Shown: positions 30,121-39,417, counted from the stretch's first letter. The stretch is 64,000 bases of DNA from Planosporangium mesophilum (GCF_016863255.1 NZ_BOON01000002.1:186001-250000), one strand, 5' to 3'. Made by a program: numbers and translations. Notes: generated by a model from the letters alone, not told the origin.

Positions 30121-32277
30121 TCAGCCCCGCAGCGCCGGCTCGGTCTCGCGCGCGGCGGGCAGGTCGGGAGCGGCCTCGCCCTCGCGGATGCCGAACCGGC
30201 GCCACACCGTCTCCAGCGGGCCGGGCAGCCACCAGTTGGCGCGGCCCATCAGCCGCATCGTCGCCGGTACGAGCAGCGCCCGCACGATCGTGGCGTCGAT
30301 GACCACGGCCACCACCATGCCGACCCCGATCATCTTGATGATCGTGATCCCACCGGTGGCGAACGCGCCGATGACCACGATGAGCAGGAGCGCCGCGCTG
30401 GTGATGATGCCTCCGGTGCGCTGGAGCCCGGTGGCGACGGCGCGGACGTTGTCGCCGGTCGCGTCCCACTGCTCTCGGATCCGGCTGAGCAGGAACACCT
30501 CGTAGTCCATGGACAGGCCGAACGCCATCGCCAGGATCAGGATCGGCTGCGTGGCCTCCACGGTGCCGGTCGAGGTGAAGCCGAGCAGCCCGGACAGGTG
30601 CCCGTCCTGGAAGATCCAGACGATCGCGCCGAACGACGCGGTGAGCGACAGCAGGTTCATCACGATCGCCTTCAGCGGCAGCAGCAGCGACCCGAACGCG
30701 AGGAACAGCAGGACGGCGGTCACGCCGAACACCCACAACGCCATCCACGGCAGCTTCACCGCGAGGCCGTGCAGCAGATCCACGAGGCTCGCGGTCGCAC
30801 CGCCGACCGTGACCTCGGTACCGGCGGGCGGCGGCGCGTCGCGGATGTGGGCGACCAGCGACCGGGCCTGTGACGAGTACGGGTCGAACTGGTGCGCGAC
30901 GTCGACGACGGCCCGGGTGCCCGACGCCCCGGCGACGGCGACGCCCTTCACTCCGTCCAGAGTCTTCAACGAACCGACGTACGCCTCGAGTACGGCCGGC
31001 GTGGCGCCGTCCACGACGACCCGGATCTTCTCGCCGCCACCCGGGAAGTCCGCGACGAGCCGCTCCGACACCTCGCGGCTCTGCACCCCGTCGGGCAGCG
31101 CCCGGTGGTCGACGCCGCCGAACTGCGCCCGCAGGAACGGCGAGCCGGCCAGCAGCAGTACCGGGACGATCACGGCCACGTACAGGACGGGCCGGCGCAT
31201 GACGCTGTGCGCGATCCGGTACCACGCGCCGCGCCCGTCCGTGGCGCCCGAGCGCCGGCGCAGACCAGGCAGGCGGAGCGCGTCGACCCGCGGCCCCAGC
31301 ACCGCGAGCAGCGCGGGAAGGGCGGTCAGCGCGGCGAGCATGGCGACACCGACCGCGGCGATGCCGCCGAGCCCCATCGAACGGAAGAACACCTGCGGGA
31401 ACAGCAGCAGCGAGGAGAGCGACACCGCCACCGTGACACCGGAGACGGCGACCGTACGGCCGGCGGTCGACATCGTGGCGACGAGCGCCTGCTCGACGTC
31501 GCGGCCGGCCCGCAACTCCTCCCGGTACCGGCTGACGATGAACAGGGCGTAGTCGATGGCCAGGCCGAGCCCGAGCATCGTGACGATGTTGATCGCGAAG
31601 ACCGACACCTCGGTGAACCCGGTCATCACCCGCAGCACGGTGAAGGCGCCCAGGATCGCGACGCCGCCCACGGCGAGCGGGAGGCTGGCGGCGACGAGGC
31701 CGCCGAACACCACCACGAGCAGGAGCAGCAGGACCGGGAACGACAGCATCTCGGCCTGGGCGATGTCCTTGCCGACCTGGTCGTTGATGTCCTGGTTGAG
31801 CGGCACCCGGCCGCCCTTGGAGACCGTGAAGCCGGCCGGTGCCCGTACCTTGTCGGCGAGCCGCTCGTACGTGTCCCCCGGATGATCGCCGGCGAAGCGG
31901 ATCGCGGCGTACGTGGCGCGCTGGTCCCGGGAGACCATCGCGGGTGACTTCGTGGTCCAGTAGGTGGCGACCATGTCGACCTCGCTCGCCGGCAGGGAGC
32001 CCACGATCTCCTGGACAGCCTTGCCGAAGGCCGGGTCGGCCACGGTCAGGGTCGGATGCTCGACCAGCAGCACGACGTCGGCGCCGCGACCGCCGAGAAC
32101 GGCCTGGGCCGCCTTGCCCGCCCGGTAGGACTCGCTGCCCGTGTCGTCGAAGCCGTCACCGCCCAGCGCCCCGAACACCCCGGTTCCCCACACGGCCGCG
32201 AACACCGTCACCAACGCGGTCAACACCAGGAACCAACGCCGGTACCGGAAGCTGGCCCTGCCCAGCGCTGCGAACAC
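30121..32277 (-). CDS. MMPL/RND-family membrane transporter
   Basis: The 718-residue protein has the MMPL layout: one helix near residue 20, a periplasmic domain (~40-165), a bundle of five or six helices (~180-345), a second periplasmic domain and a second bundle (~520-690). GLGLAIDYALFIVSRYREE and AFGLSMDYEVFLLSRIREQ are the paired signatures with proton-relay aspartates. Relatives export lipids or drugs; the cargo is unknown. GTG at 32277 is chosen because GAGGGAG lies 7 bases upstream; the open frame extends 13 codons more without support. The C-terminal ~45 residues are soluble. Confidence 0.9.
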   Translation of the reverse strand: MFAALGRASFRYRRWFLVLTALVTVFAAVWGTGVFGALGGDGFDDTGSESYRAGKAAQAVLGGRGADVVLLVEHPTLTVADPAFGKAVQEIVGSLPASEVDMVATYWTTKSPAMVSRDQRATYAAIRFAGDHPGDTYERLADKVRAPAGFTVSKGGRVPLNQDINDQVGKDIAQAEMLSFPVLLLLLVVVFGGLVAASLPLAVGGVAILGAFTVLRVMTGFTEVSVFAINIVTMLGLGLAIDYALFIVSRYREELRAGRDVEQALVATMSTAGRTVAVSGVTVAVSLSSLLLFPQVFFRSMGLGGIAAVGVAMLAALTALPALLAVLGPRVDALRLPGLRRRSGATDGRGAWYRIAHSVMRRPVLYVAVIVPVLLLAGSPFLRAQFGGVDHRALPDGVQSREVSERLVADFPGGGEKIRVVVDGATPAVLEAYVGSLKTLDGVKGVAVAGASGTRAVVDVAHQFDPYSSQARSLVAHIRDAPPPAGTEVTVGGATASLVDLLHGLAVKLPWMALWVFGVTAVLLFLAFGSLLLPLKAIVMNLLSLTASFGAIVWIFQDGHLSGLLGFTSTGTVEATQPILILAMAFGLSMDYEVFLLSRIREQWDATGDNVRAVATGLQRTGGIITSAALLLIVVIGAFATGGITIIKMIGVGMVVAVVIDATIVRALLVPATMRLMGRANWWLPGPLETVWRRFGIREGEAAPDLPAARETEPALRG

Positions 32278-32297
32278 GCCGATCTCCCTCTCATTTA

Positions 32298-32331
32298 CGT
32301 ACATCGTTATCTGCAACCCTTACGACGTACG
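32298..32331. promoter_or_regulatory. imperfect palindrome upstream of the MMPL gene
   Basis: CGTACATCG (32298-32306) and CGACGTACG (32323-32331) are complementary at 8 of 9 positions with a 16-base spacer, in an AT-rich gap between divergent genes. Such sites often bind TetR-type repressors of transporters, but no regulator gene is nearby. Confidence 0.3.
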
Positions 32332-32462
32332 CTAATAAATCTACGGGAGGGGTCTACCGACGAATGTCGACACGCCGCTCATAACGGACCCGACCAAACG
32401 GGCAGTAACCGGCCGGTCTATCGACTCACCTAGGCTCGCGGGCGACAAAGGGGAGGTCGACG

Positions 32463-32948
32463 GTGCGTACGGCATTGGTGTGGCTGGCGGTCCTGATCGT
32501 GCTCGCCGCGCTGGCCTGGTGGGTGGCGCGACGCCGGCGGGGGCCCGTCCGACCACCGCGACGGCGGCCGGAACCGACCCGGCCGCGGCTGCGCACCGCG
32601 CCCCCGGACGCGTCGTGGCGCACCCGACCGCAGCCCGGCGAGATCTGGTGGGCCGACGTCCCGTACGAGGACGGCTCCGGCCACAAGGTGCGCCCCTGCC
32701 TGGTACTGCGCACGCACCGGCGCCAGGTCGACGTACTGAAGATCACCAGCCAGGACCGGAGCGCCCGCTCCGATCACCTGGAGATCCCGACCACGGCGTG
32801 GGACCGCAAGGCGACCCACAACAGTTTCCTGGACCTGACGGACCCGTTCCGGCTGCGCGACGCCGCGTTCTCCCGCAAGGCGGGCACGATCGACGACAAG
32901 ACCTGGCGCGCGGTGCGGCGAATGCACGACACCGGTTGGGTGGCATAG
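32463..32948 (+). CDS. membrane-anchored PemK/MazF-family protein
   Basis: Residues 5-22 form one hydrophobic helix, followed by an Arg/Pro-rich linker to about residue 55. The rest is a PemK/MazF-like domain: PGEIWWADVPYEDGSGHKVR, then RPCLVL and KITSQD, retaining the arginine and the threonine/serine that catalyse RNA cleavage in family toxins. No antitoxin-like gene lies upstream or downstream. Family toxins are soluble endoribonucleases; attachment to the membrane is unusual, and many actinobacterial orphans may not be toxins. The stop codon lies inside a perfect 23-bp hairpin. Confidence 0.75.
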   Translation: MRTALVWLAVLIVLAALAWWVARRRRGPVRPPRRRPEPTRPRLRTAPPDASWRTRPQPGEIWWADVPYEDGSGHKVRPCLVLRTHRRQVDVLKITSQDRSARSDHLEIPTTAWDRKATHNSFLDLTDPFRLRDAAFSRKAGTIDDKTWRAVRRMHDTGWVA

Positions 32949-32984
32949 CCGGCGCGCAAGCCGCCGGCTATGCCACCCAACCGG
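32932..32984. terminator. perfect 23-bp hairpin between the MazF-like and VOC genes
   Basis: Arms 32932-32954 and 32962-32984 are fully complementary around a 7-base loop. The left arm contains the last codons and stop of the MazF-like gene; the right arm ends directly before the opposing VOC stop. It is a shared terminator partly made of coding sequence. Confidence 0.8.
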
Positions 32985-33338
32985 CTACACGTCCCAGACC
33001 AGGCAGAACGGGTGACCGGCCGGGTCGGCGTACACCCGGAAGTCGTCGCCCTCCCCCGGCAGCCGCCTCGCGCCCAGCGCCAGCACCTTCGCCTCGGCCG
33101 CGTCCACGTCGTCGACGACCACGTCGAGGTGGAACTGCTGCGGCCGCTCCGGGTCCGGCCAGCGCGGCTCGCGCAGGTCGGGTGCCGACTGGAAAGCGAT
33201 CCTCGTGGTGTCGTCGCCGATCGTGACCCAGTCGCTGTCGGTGCTCTTCCGGGACAGCCCGAGCAGTTCCTCGTAGAACCGCGCCAGCGCTTCCGGCTCG
33301 GGACAGTCGATGACCACCGAGTACAGACGTCCAATCAT
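32985..33338 (-). CDS. VOC (glyoxalase/bleomycin resistance) family protein
   Basis: A 117-residue single VOC domain: MIGRLYSVVIDCPEPEALARF opens the first beta-alpha-beta unit, QFHLDVVVDDVDAAEAKV the second, and VYADPAGHPFCLV ends the fold. Potential metal ligands are the histidine in FHLD and the glutamate/histidine near the end, but the set is not clearly complete. Members are isomerases, dioxygenases or binding proteins; the function cannot be assigned. ATG 33338 is preferred over GTG 33347. Confidence 0.82.
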   Translation of the reverse strand: MIGRLYSVVIDCPEPEALARFYEELLGLSRKSTDSDWVTIGDDTTRIAFQSAPDLREPRWPDPERPQQFHLDVVVDDVDAAEAKVLALGARRLPGEGDDFRVYADPAGHPFCLVWDV

Positions 33339-33374
33339 GCCCGTCACTATGCCCGGCGGGTACGACAGAAAACG

Positions 33375-34373
33375 TCAGTCCTCGCGCAGGCGCCGCCCGG
33401 CATCCCGGCACGCGGCCATCGCCGCCCGCGCGTACTCCCAGGTCGTGCCGGCGAGCCCGCACGTCGGGGAGACCACGACCTGCTCGGGAAGCCGCGCGGC
33501 GGGGAAACCGAGCTTCGCCCAGACCTCGCGGACCCGGGTCGCGGCCTGAGTCGACGACGGCGGGCGCCCGCCCGGCGTGCGGGTGTCCACGGCCCCGGCG
33601 ATCAGCCCCAACCCGGCGTCGAGCGCCTCGCCCAGCGGGTCCAGATCCTCCAGCAGGGTCAGGTCGAGCGCGACCGCCGCGGCACCGGCACCACGCACAA
33701 GATCAATGGGTACGTCCGGAGCACAGCAGTGCACGATGACCGGTACCCCGACCGCGTCGACGATGCTGGCCAGCGCGGACCGGGCGGTGGACTCCTCCAC
33801 CCGGCGCAGGGTGCCGAAGCCGCTCTCGGTCGGCACCCGGCCGGCCAGCGCGGCGGGCAGCGACGGCTCGTCGACCTGCAGCAGGAGCGTCGCGCGCGGC
33901 AACCGGGCGGCCAGGTCGGCCAGGTGGCCGCGTAGCCCCTCAGCGAGCGACCCGGCTAGATCGCGGACCGCGCCGGGATCGCGCAGCAGGGGGCCGCCGG
34001 TCGGCAGCTCGATCCCGGCGGCGAGGGTGAACGGGCCGGCCGCCTGTACCTTGAACGACCCCGCGTAGTCGGCGGCCTGCTCGGTCACCGCGTCCAGGTC
34101 ACGCTCCAACAGGTCGTGCGCGACCCGCAGGTCGTGACCGGGCCGGGCGGCCACCCGCCAGCGGTTGGCGTACACCTCGACCGGCATGTCCACCAGCAGC
34201 CCGGCCGCGCGCCCGATGAGGTCCGCGCCCGGCCCCCGGTCGGGCAGCTCGGGCAGGTGCGGCAGGTCCGGCAGCTCCCCCAGCACGACGCGTACCGCCT
34301 CGACGATGTCGGTGCCGGGCAGCGAGCCGATGCCGGTGGCGGCGCCGGACGGCCAGGGCCAGGAAGTGCTCAC
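33375..34373 (-). CDS. short MetE-like (cobalamin-independent methionine synthase C-terminal domain) protein
   Basis: At 332 residues it corresponds only to the catalytic barrel of MetE (family usually ~750). GIGSLPGTD at the N-terminus, LLQVDEPSLP, VIVHCCAPD and VVSPTCGLAGT keep the His and Cys positions that bind zinc and homocysteine. Such short proteins in Actinobacteria and Archaea may use a different methyl donor from MetE. It is just downstream of mnmA and a cysteine desulfurase on the same strand, so a link to sulfur metabolism is plausible. Confidence 0.8.
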   Translation of the reverse strand: MSTSWPWPSGAATGIGSLPGTDIVEAVRVVLGELPDLPHLPELPDRGPGADLIGRAAGLLVDMPVEVYANRWRVAARPGHDLRVAHDLLERDLDAVTEQAADYAGSFKVQAAGPFTLAAGIELPTGGPLLRDPGAVRDLAGSLAEGLRGHLADLAARLPRATLLLQVDEPSLPAALAGRVPTESGFGTLRRVEESTARSALASIVDAVGVPVIVHCCAPDVPIDLVRGAGAAAVALDLTLLEDLDPLGEALDAGLGLIAGAVDTRTPGGRPPSSTQAATRVREVWAKLGFPAARLPEQVVVSPTCGLAGTTWEYARAAMAACRDAGRRLRED

Positions 34374-34478
34374 CTCGGTGAGGTTACCGTCGGGCCCGGT
34401 CGCCGTTCCGGGGGCACGCCCGCTCTCGCGGCCACGGTCCCGCGTCGTAGCCGCACCGCCGTGGATGTGGAGAAGAAA

Positions 34479-35600
34479 TCAATGGGTACCGCCGGAGGCC
34501 GGCGAGCCCGCAGCGCCGGCCCGCTCGGTCGTGGCGATCGTGGCCGAGCCGAGCACGACGTCCCCGGCCGGGTCGGGGCGGTACGCGACAACGGCCTGGC
34601 CCGCGGCGATCCCGCGAGCCGGCCGGTGCAGGGAGGCGACGAGCCGGCCGTCCTCGACCCGCACGGTCGCCGGTACCGGCGCGCCGTGCGCCCGCAACTG
34701 CACCTCGCACTCCACGTCAGCCGCCGGGACCGAACCGCCGGTCCACACCGGACGCTCGCCGTACACCCGGTCCACCTCGAGCGCCTCGGCCGGCCCGACG
34801 GTCACTGTGTTGGTCACCGGCGTGATCGAGAGCACGTACCGGGGCCGGCCGTCGGCGGCCGGGCGCCGCAGGTCCAACCCGCGCCGCTGGCCCACTGTGT
34901 ACGCGTACGCGCCCTCGTGCGTACCGACGACCTCGCCGGTGGTCGCGTCGACGATGTCGCCCGGCGTGGCGCCCAGTTTCCCGTGCAGGAAGCCCCGGGT
35001 GTCGCCGTCGGCGATGAAGCAGATGTCGTGGCTGTCGGGCTTGTCGGCCACGGCCAGGTCCCGCCGGGCCGCCTCGGCCCGGACGTCGGCCTTGGTGGAG
35101 TCGCCGAGCGGGAAGATCGAGTGATCGAGCTGCTCGCGGGTCAACACGGCGAGCACGTACGACTGGTCCTTGCCGAGGTCCACCGATCGGCGCAGCAGGC
35201 CGTCCGCGCCCAGCCGGGCGTGGTGGCCGGTCACCACGGCGTCGAAGCCGAGGGCCAGGGCCCGGTCGAGGACCGCGGCGAATTTGATCTTCTCGTTGCA
35301 GCGCAGACACGGGTTCGGGGTACGCCCGGCCGCGTACTCGGCGACGAAGTCGTCGACCACGTCCTCGTGGAACCGCTCGGCCATGTCCCAGACGTAGAAG
35401 GGGATGCCGATGACGTCGGCGGCCCGGCGGGCGTCGCGGGCGTCCTCGAGGGTGCAGCAGCCGCGCGCGCCGGACCGGTACGTCTGGGGGTTGCGGGAGA
35501 GCGCGAGATGGACGCCTGTCACGTCGTACCCCGCCGCCGCCGCCCGGGCGGCCGCCACCGCCGAGTCGACACCGCCCGACATCGCCGCGAGAACCTTCAC
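34479..35600 (-). CDS. mnmA: tRNA-specific 2-thiouridylase
   Basis: MnmA adenylates U34 of tRNA(Lys, Glu, Gln) and inserts sulfur to give 2-thiouridine. The 373 residues show the PP-loop SGGVDS at 8-13, the catalytic cysteines in [14 protein letters not shown] and HDICFI, and [10 protein letters not shown]-terminal beta domains are present. In bacteria the sulfur comes from a cysteine desulfurase; one is encoded 19 bases upstream on the same strand, and the two are probably co-transcribed. Confidence 0.94.
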   Translation of the reverse strand: MKVLAAMSGGVDSAVAAARAAAAGYDVTGVHLALSRNPQTYRSGARGCCTLEDARDARRAADVIGIPFYVWDMAERFHEDVVDDFVAEYAAGRTPNPCLRCNEKIKFAAVLDRALALGFDAVVTGHHARLGADGLLRRSVDLGKDQSYVLAVLTREQLDHSIFPLGDSTKADVRAEAARRDLAVADKPDSHDICFIADGDTRGFLHGKLGATPGDIVDATTGEVVGTHEGAYAYTVGQRRGLDLRRPAADGRPRYVLSITPVTNTVTVGPAEALEVDRVYGERPVWTGGSVPAADVECEVQLRAHGAPVPATVRVEDGRLVASLHRPARGIAAGQAVVAYRPDPAGDVVLGSATIATTERAGAAGSPASGGTH

Positions 35601-35619
35601 AGCTACCGAGATTAGCCGG

Positions 35620-36798
35620 TCAGGCGCGGGCGGCTCGGACGGCTCCGGCCCGCCGGGCCCGCTCCACCGCGGCGGGCAGCGCGGCGACCAGTGCGTCGAC
35701 CTCGCCCGGGGTCGACGTGTGGCCGAGGGTGAACCGCAGGGAGGAGCGCGCGCGGTCGTCGTCGGCGCCCATCGCCAGCAGGACGTGGGAGGGCTGGGCG
35801 ACCCCGGCCGAGCACGCGGACCCCGTCGAGCAGGCGATGCCCTGCGCGTCGAGCAGCAGCAGGAGGGCGTCCCCCTCGCAGCCGGGGAAGGAGAAGTGCG
35901 CGTTGCCGGGCAGCCGGTCGATCGGGTCGCCGTTGAGGACCGCGCCCGGTACGGCCTCGCGTACGCCGGCGACCAGGGCGTCGCGGATCGAGCCGACCCG
36001 CGCGGCGTACTCGGCGCGCCCCTTGACCGCGATCTCCACGGCGGTGGCGAACGCCACGATGCCGGGGACGTCGAGGGTGCCGGAGCGGACGTCGCGCTCC
36101 TGACCGCCGCCGTGCAGCAGCGGCGTGCACTCGACGTCGCGGCCGAGGACGAGCGCGCCGACCCCGACGGGGCCGCCGAGCTTGTGGCCGGTCACGGTCA
36201 GCGCGGCGGCGCCGCTGCCGGCGAAGTCGACCGGCACCTGGCTGACGGCCTGCACCGCGTCGGTGTGCAGCGGCACGCCGCGGCCGGCGCAGAGCCCGGC
36301 CAGTTCGGCTACCGGCTGTACCGTGCCCACCTCGTTGTTGGCCCACATCACCGTGGCCAGGGCCACCTCGTCGCCGTACTCGTCGAGCGCCACCCGCAGC
36401 GCGTCCACCTCGACCCGGCCGACCCCGTCGACCGGCAGCCAGGTGACCGTGGCGCCCTCGTGGCGGACCAGCCACTCCACCGAGTCCAGCACGGCGTGGT
36501 GCTCCACCGCGGAGGCGATGATCCTGGTACGGGCTGGGTCTACGGCCCGGCGGGCCCAGAAGATGCCCTTGACGGCGAGGTTGTCGCTCTCGGTACCGCC
36601 GCTGGTGAAAATCACCTCGGACGGCCGCGCACCCAACGCCGCCGCGATCCGCTCACGCGACTCCTCCACCCGGCGGCGCGCGTAGCGGCCGGGGGCGTGC
36701 AACGACGAAGCATTGCCCAGCTCACGCGCGGTTGCGACGTAAGCGTCCAACGCCTCGGGCAGCATCGGCGTGGTAGCGGCATGATCCAGATAGGTCAT
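35620..36798 (-). CDS. cysteine desulfurase (IscS/NifS family)
   Basis: A PLP enzyme that converts cysteine to alanine and passes on a persulfide sulfur. The 392 residues start [13 protein letters not shown]; the PLP lysine lies in [10 protein letters not shown], and the sulfur-carrying cysteine is in [11 protein letters not shown], in the long mobile loop of the IscS-like group. ATG 36798 gives the conserved N-terminus; the frame stays open 29 codons further without family support. Its neighbour mnmA suggests it supplies tRNA thiolation; iron-sulfur assembly is also possible. Confidence 0.92.
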   Translation of the reverse strand: MTYLDHAATTPMLPEALDAYVATARELGNASSLHAPGRYARRRVEESRERIAAALGARPSEVIFTSGGTESDNLAVKGIFWARRAVDPARTRIIASAVEHHAVLDSVEWLVRHEGATVTWLPVDGVGRVEVDALRVALDEYGDEVALATVMWANNEVGTVQPVAELAGLCAGRGVPLHTDAVQAVSQVPVDFAGSGAAALTVTGHKLGGPVGVGALVLGRDVECTPLLHGGGQERDVRSGTLDVPGIVAFATAVEIAVKGRAEYAARVGSIRDALVAGVREAVPGAVLNGDPIDRLPGNAHFSFPGCEGDALLLLLDAQGIACSTGSACSAGVAQPSHVLLAMGADDDRARSSLRFTLGHTSTPGEVDALVAALPAAVERARRAGAVRAARA

Positions 36799-36868
36799 CG
36801 CGTCCAGCCTATCGGGCCGGTACCGGTCCTCTACCCGGCGCCCGGTCCAAAAAGCCGCGTCGAAAAGA

Positions 36869-36908
36869 CGGATCGGGGTGGGCACCTCTCGGCGCCCACC
36901 CCGATCCG
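36869..36908 (-). terminator. terminator of etfBA
   Basis: CGGATCGGGGTGGGC (36869-36883) pairs perfectly over 15 bp with 36894-36908 around a 10-base loop, starting 11 bases beyond the etfA stop. On the minus strand it is followed by CGTCTTTTCG. Confidence 0.8.
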
Positions 36909-36919
36909 TAGAACCGTGC

Positions 36920-37879
36920 TCAGCCCTTGCGCTTGCGGATCTCCTCGACCGCCTGCGGTACGACCTTGAACAGGTCGCCGACGACGCCGAAGTCGGTCAG
37001 CTCGAAGATCGGAGCCTCTTCGTCCTTGTTGACGGCGACGATCGTCTTCGAGGTCTGCATACCGGCGCGGTGCTGGATCGCACCGGAGATGCCGAGCGCC
37101 ACGTAGAGCTGCGGCGACACGGTCTTACCGGTCTGGCCGACCTGGAACTGGTGCGGGTAGAAGCCGGAGTCGACGGCCGCGCGGGACGCGCCGACGGCGG
37201 CGCCCATCAGGTCCGCCAGCTCCTCGACCAGCTTGAAGTTGTCGCCGCTGCCGACGCCGCGGCCGCCGGAGACGACGATCGAGGCCTCGGTGAGCTCCGG
37301 GCGGGAGCCCTTCTGCTCGGCGACCCGGTTGACGACCTGGGCCAGCTTGTCCTTGTCGGTCAGCTCGACCGTCAGGTTCTCCACGGCCGGCGACGCCGCC
37401 GCCGGGGTCGGGGTCACCGAGTTCGGTCGGATCGTCACCAGCGGGATGCCCTTGGTGACCTTCGACTTCACGATCGTCTGGCCTGCGAAGACGACCTGGG
37501 TGGCGGTGCCGTCGGCGTCGAGCCCGACGGCGTCGGTGAGGATGCCGTTGTCCAGCTTGACCGCCAGGCGAGCGGCGATCTCCTTGCCCTCCTGGCTGGA
37601 GGCGAGCAGGACGGCGGCCGGCGAGACCGACGTGACCAGGTTGGCCAGGACGGTCGCCTTCGGCGCCACCAGGTGACCGTCGATCTCCTCGCTCTCGGCG
37701 GCGTAGATCTTCTGCGCGCCGTACTCACCGAGCTTGTCTGACATCGCGGCGGCCGCACCCGGCCCGCCGAGGACGACCGCGGACGGCTCGCCCAGCTCGC
37801 GGGCGATCGTCAGCAGCTCGAGGGTGACCTTCTTGACGCCGGCCTGGGAGGCCTCGACGACAACGAGTACTTCTGCCAT
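36920..37879 (-). CDS. etfA: electron transfer flavoprotein alpha subunit
   Basis: EtfA holds the FAD that passes electrons from acyl-CoA and other dehydrogenases to the quinone pool. The 319 residues end in the FAD-binding signature [15 protein letters not shown] followed by [16 protein letters not shown] and [10 protein letters not shown] are further FAD-domain motifs. It lies 14 bases downstream of etfB in an etfBA operon. It should serve the branched-chain and fatty acyl-CoA pathways suggested elsewhere in the window. Confidence 0.95.
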   Translation of the reverse strand: MAEVLVVVEASQAGVKKVTLELLTIARELGEPSAVVLGGPGAAAAMSDKLGEYGAQKIYAAESEEIDGHLVAPKATVLANLVTSVSPAAVLLASSQEGKEIAARLAVKLDNGILTDAVGLDADGTATQVVFAGQTIVKSKVTKGIPLVTIRPNSVTPTPAAASPAVENLTVELTDKDKLAQVVNRVAEQKGSRPELTEASIVVSGGRGVGSGDNFKLVEELADLMGAAVGASRAAVDSGFYPHQFQVGQTGKTVSPQLYVALGISGAIQHRAGMQTSKTIVAVNKDEEAPIFELTDFGVVGDLFKVVPQAVEEIRKRKG

Positions 37880-37893
37880 CTCTCCGGCCCCTC

Positions 37894-38673
37894 TCAGACG
37901 AACTTCTCGCTGGACAGGTACTGGACCAGCTGCACGCCACCGTCACCGGAGTCGGCGACCTTGTTGCCGGCCTGGCGCGGCGGCCGCTTGCTGTGCTCGA
38001 CCACCGTGCTGGTGGCACCGTCGAAGCCCACCTCGGAGGCGTCCACGCCCAGGTCGGCGAGCGACTTGGTCTCCAGCGGCTTCTTCTTGGCCGCCATGAT
38101 GCCCTTGAACGACGGGTACCGCGGCTCGTTGATGGTGTCCCACACGCTGACCACGGCCGGGGTGGAGGCCGTGACGACCTCGTAGCCCTCCTCGGTCTGC
38201 CGCTCGATCGTGAGCGTCGAGCCGTCGACGGTGAGCTTGCGGGCGCCCGTGAGCGCCGCGATCCCGAGCCGCTCGGCGATCATGTGCGGCATGACCTGCA
38301 CCCGACCGTCGGTCGACTCGGCGCCGCAGATGATCAGGTCGGCGTCGAGCTGACCGATCGCCGCGGCGAGCACCTTCGAGGTGGCGACGGCGCACGAACC
38401 GTGCAGGGCGTCGTCAGCGACGTGTACGGCCGAGTCCGGCCCCATCGAGAGCGCCTTGCGGATCGACTCGGTGGCACCCGAGGGGCCCATGGTCAGCACC
38501 ACGACCTCGCCGCCGTGCTTCTCCTGGATCGACAGCGCCTCTTCGATGGCGTACTCGTCCATCTCGTTGATCACATTGTTGGCCGACCCACGGTCGACGG
38601 TGTTGTCGTCACTGCGCAGGTTGCGCTCCGCGCCGGAGTCCGGCACCTGCTTGACGAGTACGACGATCTTCAT
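37894..38673 (-). CDS. etfB: electron transfer flavoprotein beta subunit
   Basis: EtfB pairs with EtfA and binds AMP. The 259 residues start MKIVVLVKQVPDSGAERNLR; NEMDEYAIEEAL and CGAESTDGRVQVMPHMIAE match the family, and the recognition loop near residue 190 is followed by a C-terminal arm. ATG 38673 has a strong AGGAGG 10 bases upstream. Two candidate operators lie in the upstream region. Confidence 0.95.
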   Translation of the reverse strand: MKIVVLVKQVPDSGAERNLRSDDNTVDRGSANNVINEMDEYAIEEALSIQEKHGGEVVVLTMGPSGATESIRKALSMGPDSAVHVADDALHGSCAVATSKVLAAAIGQLDADLIICGAESTDGRVQVMPHMIAERLGIAALTGARKLTVDGSTLTIERQTEEGYEVVTASTPAVVSVWDTINEPRYPSFKGIMAAKKKPLETKSLADLGVDASEVGFDGATSTVVEHSKRPPRQAGNKVADSGDGGVQLVQYLSSEKFV

Positions 38674-38700
38674 CGTTCTCCGACGTCCTCCTGCTTGACA

Positions 38701-38716
38701 GTGTTCTGGTGAACAC
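38701..38716. promoter_or_regulatory. palindrome upstream of etfB
   Basis: GTGTTC and GAACAC flank TGGT, a perfect 6-4-6 palindrome 28 bases before the etfB start. It could be an operator near the start of the etfBA transcript. Confidence 0.4.
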
Positions 38717-38786
38717 GGCGCGTTGGTCCCGCCACACGTTACGGGACCGGTCAGCGCGACCTGGGCCCGCCTGGACACCTCAGATG

Positions 38787-38800
38787 TTACCTACGAGTAA
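38787..38800. promoter_or_regulatory. TTAC-N6-GTAA site upstream of etfBA
   Basis: TTACCTACGAGTAA, ~115 bases before etfB, has complementary TTAC and GTAA ends. It stands in an AT-richer patch before a divergent small gene and could be an operator for a lipid-responsive TetR-type regulator; that is inference only. Confidence 0.3.
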
Positions 38801-38877
38801 GTTTTTACCCCGATTGAACCGGCGTGACTCGGCTCACCGTGCTCGGAATTGAAGGCGCGAGAGAGCTGAGGTCTGAT

Positions 38878-39030
38878 ATGTCGACTTCGTCGGAGAGTGA
38901 CCTGGATGGCGCGGCGAAATCCGCGGAGCCCGTCACCCACCGTCCGCACCGAGACAACCCCCGGTGTACCTGTGGGCTGCTACGCGAGGAGTGCGTGCGC
39001 CGGCGGCTGCGACCGCTGTGGGGAACATAA
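38878..39030 (+). CDS. small hypothetical protein with a CxC motif
   Basis: Fifty codons read MSTSSESDLDGAAKS, then a basic stretch, RCTCGLLREECVRRR and PLWGT. GAGG lies 6 bases before the ATG, and third codon positions are about three-quarters G/C, which supports coding. Three cysteines could bind metal. The stop is 6 bases before the DUF202 gene, so the two may be co-transcribed. No family is recognised. Confidence 0.45.
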   Translation: MSTSSESDLDGAAKSAEPVTHRPHRDNPRCTCGLLREECVRRRLRPLWGT

Positions 39031-39036
39031 TTCGGT

Positions 39037-39417
39037 GTGCTCAGCTCCGTACGTACCTGGCTCGACCCGAGCGAGAACCACCGGTTGGGCGAGCGACCCG
39101 ACTACCGCTTCTCGCTCGCGAACGAGCGGACCTTCCTGGCCTGGCTGCGCACCGGGCTCGCGCTGATCGGCGGCGGCCTCGCGGTGGCCCAGTTCCTGTC
39201 CGGCGGGCTCGCCCGCGACGTTCTCGCGCTGGTGCTGCTCGCGCTCGGCGGCCTGGTCGCCGTCCGCGCGCTCGACCACTGGGCCCGCTGCGAACGGGCC
39301 ATCCGCCGGGGCGCCGAACTGCCGCCGTCGCGCTTCCCGGCGGTACTGGCCCTGCTCGTCACGTTCGGCGCGGGTGCCCTGCTGGCGATGGTGCTGGCCG
39401 GCGCGGTCGGCCGGTGA
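39037..39417 (+). CDS. DUF202 (YidH-like) membrane protein
   Basis: A 126-residue protein with three hydrophobic helices (about 35-55, 62-78 and 102-123). RFSLANERTFLAWLRTGLAL is the DUF202 signature at the first helix. The function of the family is unknown. GTG at 39037 sits 6 bases after the small upstream gene, and the stop overlaps the start of a second DUF202 gene by 4 bases. Confidence 0.85.
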   Translation: MLSSVRTWLDPSENHRLGERPDYRFSLANERTFLAWLRTGLALIGGGLAVAQFLSGGLARDVLALVLLALGGLVAVRALDHWARCERAIRRGAELPPSRFPAVLALLVTFGAGALLAMVLAGAVGR

